The notes beneath the pieces were generated by a model, which worked only from the letters and a program-made list of their open reading frames with translations, searched no databases and was not told the origin of the DNA. Position numbers and translations under genes: made by a program. Positions 5,612-8,696 of a DNA stretch of 8,696 nt are shown piece after piece (position 1 is the stretch's first letter; each line of letters begins with the position of its first letter). Source of the DNA: Candidatus Woesearchaeota archaeon. GTDB lineage: Archaea > Nanobdellota > Nanobdellia > Woesearchaeales > UBA525. Location: NCBI GenBank assembly GCA_023252315.1, contig JAJPEB010000047.1, positions 1-8,696 on the forward strand, given 5' to 3'.

Positions 5612-5619
5612 TTATAAAA
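5612..5619 (-). promoter_or_regulatory. TATA box of the lipoprotein gene
   Basis: On the minus strand TTTTATAA follows CAAAGGTA, a possible BRE. It is centred 52.5 bases before ATG 5563, the longest spacing in the window. Confidence 0.65.
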
Positions 5620-5674
5620 TACCTTTGCGAGGCTGCAACGCGGGTTGGGAGATGCGCGCGGGATCCACCACAAT

Positions 5675-5682
5675 GTTTATAA
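5675..5682 (+). promoter_or_regulatory. TATA box of the uS12 gene
   Basis: GTTTATAA, within AATGTTTATA (5672-5681), is centred 27.5 bases before ATG 5706, so a leaderless mRNA is predicted. The AATGTTTATA decamer also occurs in two other promoters of this window. Confidence 0.8.
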
Positions 5683-5705
5683 AACGAGGCGGTTGCCTGC
5701 ACCCC

Positions 5706-6143
5706 ATGTCGAAGAAGGCGTCGGGCATCAACGCGGGCAAGAAGCTCAAGGCCCGAAGGAAGACGGGCGAGAAGCAGTACAAGTGGTACGGCAAGAAAGT
5801 GCTCGGCCTCAAGGACAAGAGCGATCCGCTCGGCGGGGCCTCGCAGGCGCGCGGCATCGTGCTCGAGAAGGTCCAGCGCGAGGCGAAGCAGCCCAACTCG
5901 GGCCTTCGCAAGTGCGCGCGCGTGCAGCTCATCAAGAACGGCAAGCAGATCACGGCGTTCCTGCCCGGCGACGGCGCGACGAAGCTCGTCGACGAGCACG
6001 ACGAGGTCCTGGTCGAGTGCATCGGCGGCACGATGGGCCGCGCGAAGGGCGATCTCCCGGGCGTGCGCTGGCAGGTCATCAAGGTGAACGACCAGAGCCT
6101 CAACGCGCTGCGCCGCGGCAAGATCGAGAAGGCAAGGAAGTAA
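5706..6143 (+). CDS. rpsL: 30S ribosomal protein uS12 (archaeal type)
   Basis: The protein is 145 residues, the normal archaeal length, and clearly the archaeal/eukaryotic form (RPS23 type) rather than the shorter bacterial one. It sits at the decoding centre of the small subunit and helps monitor codon-anticodon pairing. Visible family hallmarks are the basic N-terminus (KKLKARRKTGEKQYKWYGKK), the LGGASQARGIVLEKV region, and the decoding loop KQPNSGLRKCARV (PNS at 63-65; Pro63 corresponds to the Pro hydroxylated in eukaryotes). Further hallmarks are QLIKNGKQITAFLPGDG, DEHDEV and the second decoding loop GDLPGVRWQVIKVN (115-128). The loop has GL where archaeal homologues usually have AI after PNS, a mild change. 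The gene is isolated: its usual archaeal partners, such as rpsG or elongation factor genes, do not adjoin it. The ATG at 5706 agrees with the TATA position and with the conserved MSKK beginning. Confidence 0.98.
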   Translation: MSKKASGINAGKKLKARRKTGEKQYKWYGKKVLGLKDKSDPLGGASQARGIVLEKVQREAKQPNSGLRKCARVQLIKNGKQITAFLPGDGATKLVDEHDEVLVECIGGTMGRAKGDLPGVRWQVIKVNDQSLNALRRGKIEKARK

Positions 6144-6158
6144 GGCTTCCTCCCGGAT

Positions 6159-6187
6159 CCTTTTCTCTTCGGTTCTCCGCTCTCCTC
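6159..6187 (+). terminator. Pyrimidine-rich tract after uS12, candidate terminator
   Basis: Starting 16 bases after the uS12 stop there is a pyrimidine-rich stretch (CCTTTTCTCTTC, then TTCTCC and TCTCCTC) with a T4 run. It ends shortly before the promoter of the next gene, so it is placed as expected for a U-rich archaeal terminator. Confidence 0.45.
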
Positions 6188-6203
6188 GCTCGGGCTAGGA
6201 AAT

Positions 6204-6211
6204 GTTTATAT
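6204..6211 (+). promoter_or_regulatory. BRE/TATA promoter of the GGDEF-like gene
   Basis: GTTTATAT lies within GAAATGTTTATA (6199-6210), identical over 12 bases to the tyrosine-rich gene's promoter. An ATG at 6202 overlaps this box and so cannot be on the mRNA. The box is centred 36.5 bases before ATG 6244. Confidence 0.75.
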
Positions 6212-6243
6212 GTTGTCATCCATTAGTGGTGTTTCTGATTGTC

Positions 6244-7317
6244 ATGGTGATCTCCCTCGAAGAGCGGCTCGCGGTGCTCTCCCTTGAGTCGGGTCTGAAA
6301 TCCACGTACCTGATGAGCGGGAGGGAGGATCCGCATGAGACGCTCGCGCGTGCGCTCGAGTGCGTCGCGCAGGCGGGAGGGTATGGCACTGTCGCATTCT
6401 ATCGCCCTATGCGCGTGTCTCCCGGCCAACTCATCGCGCACACGCGCTCACCGGTCCTCGTCCCCTCAGTGAGCGTGGGGACTGACGCGGGCCTCGCGCA
6501 CCGCATACTTCCGAGAAGCACGAGCGTCGTGCGCAAGGCATACGATGGCAGGGGGGAGGCGACAGGAGGCAAGGCGCTCGCACTTCCCGTGGAAGGGAGA
6601 GAGGGTAGGCAGTACGGCGTGCTCTACGTAACGCTCGCGAGCGCGCAGGAACGCCAGGCGAGGGAACTGCAGAAGGCGCTCGCGAGGCATGCGACGAAGG
6701 AGCTCGGACTGTGGAACGATTTCTTTCACGAGCGGGATTCGCAGACAGGCACCCTCTCGGGCATCCAGCTCGCGAGGGACATGCCGCTCTATATCCGCGA
6801 CGCCGTGGAGACTGGAGGCGAGCTCGGGGTCCTCTACTTCGACGGCAACAGGCTCAAGGCCATCAACAGCAGGTTCGGAAGGGACACGGGTACCGATTGG
6901 ATCACGCTCATCGGCAAGGGCCTTGCCGCCGCCGTGGGTGACGATGCCTCGCTGTACAGGAGAGGTGACTCGAGCGACGAGTTCGTCCTCGTGCTTCCCC
7001 ATCACTCGAAAGAGCAGGCGGCGCGCTACGAGCCGACGCTGTTGCGACGCGTCATTGGCTACATTCGCGGCAACGCCCAGGGGACCCGCGTCGCGCAGCT
7101 TCCGGACCGCACCCTCCGCAAGTACCTCGAGGCGCCCTATGCCTCCACCGCGATCGAGCTGCACGACTTCCTCTCCTCGCCGGACACGCCGCAGTGGGCG
7201 AGACGCCGGGGAGTCGACCTCGAGACCACCACAGACGCGGGCCTGGGCCGGTCGTTCCTCATGTACGGCGATGACATGGTCCAGAGGCGTAAGCGCGAGC
7301 TTGGCGTCAGGCGGTAG
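6244..7317 (+). CDS. GAF-like/GGDEF-like domain protein with degenerate SSDEF motif
   Basis: The protein is 357 residues. Residues 28-155 look like a GAF-type sensor: a helix (DPHETLARALECV), strands (GYGTVAFYRP), a variable loop, then GKALALPV and YGVLYVTLAS, and a linking helix. The GGDEF-family fold starts at D165 (DSQTGTLSG, against the usual D-x-LTGL-x-N). It continues with LGVLYFDGNRLKAINSRFG (195-212), where D200 matches the metal-binding Asp and N207 the base-contacting Asn. The signature is then YRRGDSSDEFVLVLP (238-252): D245, E246 and F247 are kept, the two glycines are replaced by S243-S244, and the loop before them is about two residues longer. GH and GD of the usual GHxxGD are changed to GR and GT. 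The last helix (SFLMYGDDMVQRRKRELG) matches the domain's end, but about 60 unusual residues precede it. Active family members make cyclic di-GMP; this one may be a weak enzyme or a GTP-binding regulator. The start 6244 is chosen over 6202 because of the TATA box; GTG 6226 and 6229 are alternatives. Confidence 0.82.
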   Translation: MVISLEERLAVLSLESGLKSTYLMSGREDPHETLARALECVAQAGGYGTVAFYRPMRVSPGQLIAHTRSPVLVPSVSVGTDAGLAHRILPRSTSVVRKAYDGRGEATGGKALALPVEGREGRQYGVLYVTLASAQERQARELQKALARHATKELGLWNDFFHERDSQTGTLSGIQLARDMPLYIRDAVETGGELGVLYFDGNRLKAINSRFGRDTGTDWITLIGKGLAAAVGDDASLYRRGDSSDEFVLVLPHHSKEQAARYEPTLLRRVIGYIRGNAQGTRVAQLPDRTLRKYLEAPYASTAIELHDFLSSPDTPQWARRRGVDLETTTDAGLGRSFLMYGDDMVQRRKRELGVRR

Positions 7318-8317
7318 CGTTGCCCTTCTTCAGCCTCGCCACGAAGAACCCTTCCGTGTCGTTGTCCTGCGGGCCGATGCGCAGGCAGCGCGAGACCTCG
7401 GGCCTGTAGCGTGTCCCCATGAACTCCGTGACCGCGGGCGTGCGCGCGATGGGGAGGTCGATGGGGAGCAGCTGCGCCTCGGGATGGCGGTCGAGGAACG
7501 CGGAGACGTTCCCCTCGTCCTCCTCCGGCTCGAGCGTGCATGTCGAGTAGACCATGACGCCGCCGGGGCGCAGGCACGCCCAGCCCTGCTCCATGATGGA
7601 GCGCTGCTCGTGCGCCATGCGCGCGACCGCGCCGGGCGACCACATCTGCAGCGTCTTGAGGCTGCGCCTGATCGTGCCCGTCGCGCTGCAGGGCGCGTCG
7701 ACGAGCACGCGGTCGAAGTCGCGCGGGAGGTGGCGCGACGCGTTGAGCGTCACGATCGTGTTGCGCACGCCGCAGCGCTGCAGGTTGAGCCCGAGCGGCT
7801 TGAGCCGCAGGCCCGAGACGTCGTTCGCGAAGAGCACGCCGGAATTGCCCATGTACATCGCGAGCTGCGTCGTCTTGCTGCCTGGCGCCGAGCACAGGTC
7901 GAGCACGAGCTCGCCGGGCTCGGGAGCGAGCACGACGGGCGGGATCATGCTCGCCGCGTCCTGCACGTAGAGGTAGCCGAGCTGGTGCTCGATGAGGTTG
8001 CCGATGTCGAAGCGCCGGGAATGCCGGTACGTGAGGAAGAACCCCTCGGGGCACCACGGCACGGGCTCGAGATGCCAGTCGGGGGCGAGGCGCGCGCGCA
8101 GCTCCTCGACGCCGATCTTGAGCGTGTTGACCCTGATGCTCTTGCGCGCGTACGCGAGCGAGTGGCGCAAGAACGCGTCGTAGCGATCGCCGAGCAGGTC
8201 TTTGTAGCGCTCGACGAACGCCGGCTTGAGCTCGATGCGCTGCGGGATGGGAGAGAGGGACGCGTCCTCGGGGAGAAGCTCGGGAGGGTTGAGGGTGATC
8301 GGCGTGGAGTCGGCCAT
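7307..8317 (-). CDS. NSUN/RsmB-family RNA (cytosine-C5)-methyltransferase
   Basis: The protein is 336 residues. It should transfer a methyl group from S-adenosylmethionine to C5 of cytosine in tRNA or rRNA. Visible motifs in order are IRVNTLK (61-67) in the N-terminal RNA-binding part, VQDAASM (118-124) and the SAM-binding motif I DLCSAPGSKTTQLA (140-153). Motif IV is VDAPCSATGT (206-215) with C210, the cysteine that releases product, and motif VI is VYSTCTLEPEEDEGNV (256-271) with C260, the catalytic nucleophile. The ending TEGFFVARLKK is typical of the family. All key residues are present, so it should be active. Length and lack of an N-terminal NusB-like domain fit archaeal Trm4/NSUN6-like tRNA enzymes better than bacterial RsmB, but the target cannot be fixed. 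The start 8317 is chosen because TATA is centred 27.5 bases upstream; a longer frame to 8377 begins upstream of that promoter. Its last 11 bases overlap the convergent GGDEF-like gene. Confidence 0.95.
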   Translation of the reverse strand: MADSTPITLNPPELLPEDASLSPIPQRIELKPAFVERYKDLLGDRYDAFLRHSLAYARKSIRVNTLKIGVEELRARLAPDWHLEPVPWCPEGFFLTYRHSRRFDIGNLIEHQLGYLYVQDAASMIPPVVLAPEPGELVLDLCSAPGSKTTQLAMYMGNSGVLFANDVSGLRLKPLGLNLQRCGVRNTIVTLNASRHLPRDFDRVLVDAPCSATGTIRRSLKTLQMWSPGAVARMAHEQRSIMEQGWACLRPGGVMVYSTCTLEPEEDEGNVSAFLDRHPEAQLLPIDLPIARTPAVTEFMGTRYRPEVSRCLRIGPQDNDTEGFFVARLKKGNATA

Positions 8318-8340
8318 GGGCGCTGGGCAGCGATGGGCGC

Positions 8341-8348
8341 TATAAAAG
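8341..8348 (-). promoter_or_regulatory. TATA box of the RNA methyltransferase gene
   Basis: On the minus strand CTTTTATA is centred 27.5 bases before ATG 8317, predicting a leaderless transcript. It is 46 bases from the divergent TATA box of the deaminase gene. Confidence 0.7.
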
Positions 8349-8394
8349 CTCTGCGTACGCGGGGGTCGCGCGCTCACAGGGAGATTTCGTAGTC

Positions 8395-8402
8395 ATTTAA
8401 AA
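8395..8402 (+). promoter_or_regulatory. TATA box of the deaminase-fold gene
   Basis: ATTTAAAA is centred 26.5 bases before ATG 8425. This spacing favours ATG 8425 over GTG 8419, two codons upstream. Confidence 0.7.
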
Positions 8403-8424
8403 ATAGTAACGAATTCCTGTGAGC

Positions 8425-8696
8425 ATGGAGGTCCTCACTTCCAGGCATCGCCCGAGCCGGAGCTTTCTAGAGAGCCTGCCTCGGATCTCTCCTCGCGAAG
8501 AGCGGTTCATGTACGAAGCCATCGCCGAAGCGCGCAAGGCGCAGGAGCATCCCTATGTCGGGGCGCTGCTCGTCTGCGACGGGGAAGTGATCAGCACGGG
8601 GCATAGGCACAAGGACGTGGAGAGGAGATGCGGGCTTGTCCATGCAGAGCAATCCGCGCTCGAGCGCGGCGCTCGCAACGCGCGGGGGGCCGATCT
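8425..8696 (+). CDS. Zinc-dependent cytidine/deoxycytidylate deaminase-fold protein, 3' end beyond the window
   Basis: The open frame runs from ATG 8425 to the right edge (90 complete codons, no stop). Residues 27-50 (RFMYEAIAEARKA, then HPYVGALLV) and 52-60 (DGEVISTGH) match the first helix and strands of the CDA fold as found in RibD, dCMP deaminase and TadA-type enzymes. VHAEQSAL (72-79) is the zinc-site helix, with H73 as a zinc ligand and E75 as the proton shuttle. The second half of the site, the PCxxC motif that supplies two zinc cysteines, lies outside the window, so activity cannot be judged. The spacing GALLVCDGEVISTGH and the following ARNARGADL resemble RibD (riboflavin biosynthesis pyrimidine deaminase) and dCMP deaminase-like proteins. 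The residues HPYVGA instead of NPxVGA argue against a plain RibD. The substrate is unknown. It is divergent from the RNA methyltransferase and has its own promoter. The N-terminal 25 residues are basic and poorly conserved in character. Confidence 0.82.
   Translation, partial: MEVLTSRHRPSRSFLESLPRISPREERFMYEAIAEARKAQEHPYVGALLVCDGEVISTGHRHKDVERRCGLVHAEQSALERGARNARGAD

Noticed and set aside
4284..5999. A 571-codon open frame on the minus strand spanning parts of three genes
   Set aside because: It overlaps the membrane protein and lipoprotein in another frame and is antisense to uS12; its translation is Arg/Ala-rich noise.
6202..6243. A longer N-terminus of the GGDEF-like protein from ATG 6202, which would add a short hydrophobic stretch
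   Set aside because: The ATG overlaps the TATA box, so it would not be present in the transcript; 6244 is the first ATG downstream of the expected transcription start.
8318..8377. A longer N-terminus of the RNA methyltransferase from ATG 8377
   Set aside because: It would start upstream of a well-placed TATA box (8341-8348), and the added residues look non-coding.
6689..8392. A 567-codon plus-strand frame opposite the methyltransferase
   Set aside because: The minus strand carries all the m5C methyltransferase motifs; this frame is its shadow and the shadow of the GGDEF-like gene.

Overview
This window reads as G+C-rich (roughly two thirds by eye) archaeal chromosome. The firmest taxonomic marker is ribosomal protein uS12 at 5706-6143, which is of the archaeal/eukaryotic type. 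In addition, every gene whose start lies in the window has an archaeal TATA box (forms of TTTATA or TTTAAA) close upstream, usually centred 25-28 bases before the start codon, which implies mostly leaderless mRNAs. The small compact genes, a Kazal-like cysteine-rich lipoprotein and a fused nucleotidyltransferase/helical protein of a type I associate with DPANN archaea make a DPANN lineage plausible. That placement is inference from memory of families, not a search result.

Layout: the left edge holds a partial unknown gene on the minus strand (1-670). It is divergent from a nucleotidyltransferase-fold protein (838-1659, +), which is followed by an acidic/basic coiled-coil protein (1896-2567, +). 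Four minus-strand genes then run head to tail, each with its own TATA box: a Kazal-like lipoprotein (4766-5563), a five-helix membrane protein (3845-4624), an Ala/Pro-rich unknown (3085-3819) and a secreted tyrosine-rich protein (2624-2986). The uS12 gene (5706-6143, +) is divergent from the lipoprotein. It is followed by a GAF-like/GGDEF-like protein (6244-7317, +), whose end overlaps an NSUN/RsmB-family RNA m5C methyltransferase (7307-8317, -) by 11 bases. Divergent from the methyltransferase is a zinc-dependent cytidine-deaminase-fold protein (8425 to the right edge, +).

There is no convincing operon: nearly every gene appears to be transcribed from its own promoter, with very short spacers. 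No gene-free stretch exceeds about 240 bases. I see no tRNA, rRNA, CRISPR array, insertion sequence or prophage signature. This looks like ordinary chromosomal sequence rich in uncharacterised proteins rather than a defence island.

The most interesting features are the unusually regular leaderless-promoter geometry and its exceptions, which include both signal-peptide genes; a TATA box that contains the upstream gene's stop codon; a GGDEF-fold protein with SSDEF in place of GGDEF in an archaeon; a secreted protein whose mature part is about one third tyrosine; and a probable cell-surface lipoprotein with 16 mature cysteines and seven N-glycosylation sequons.
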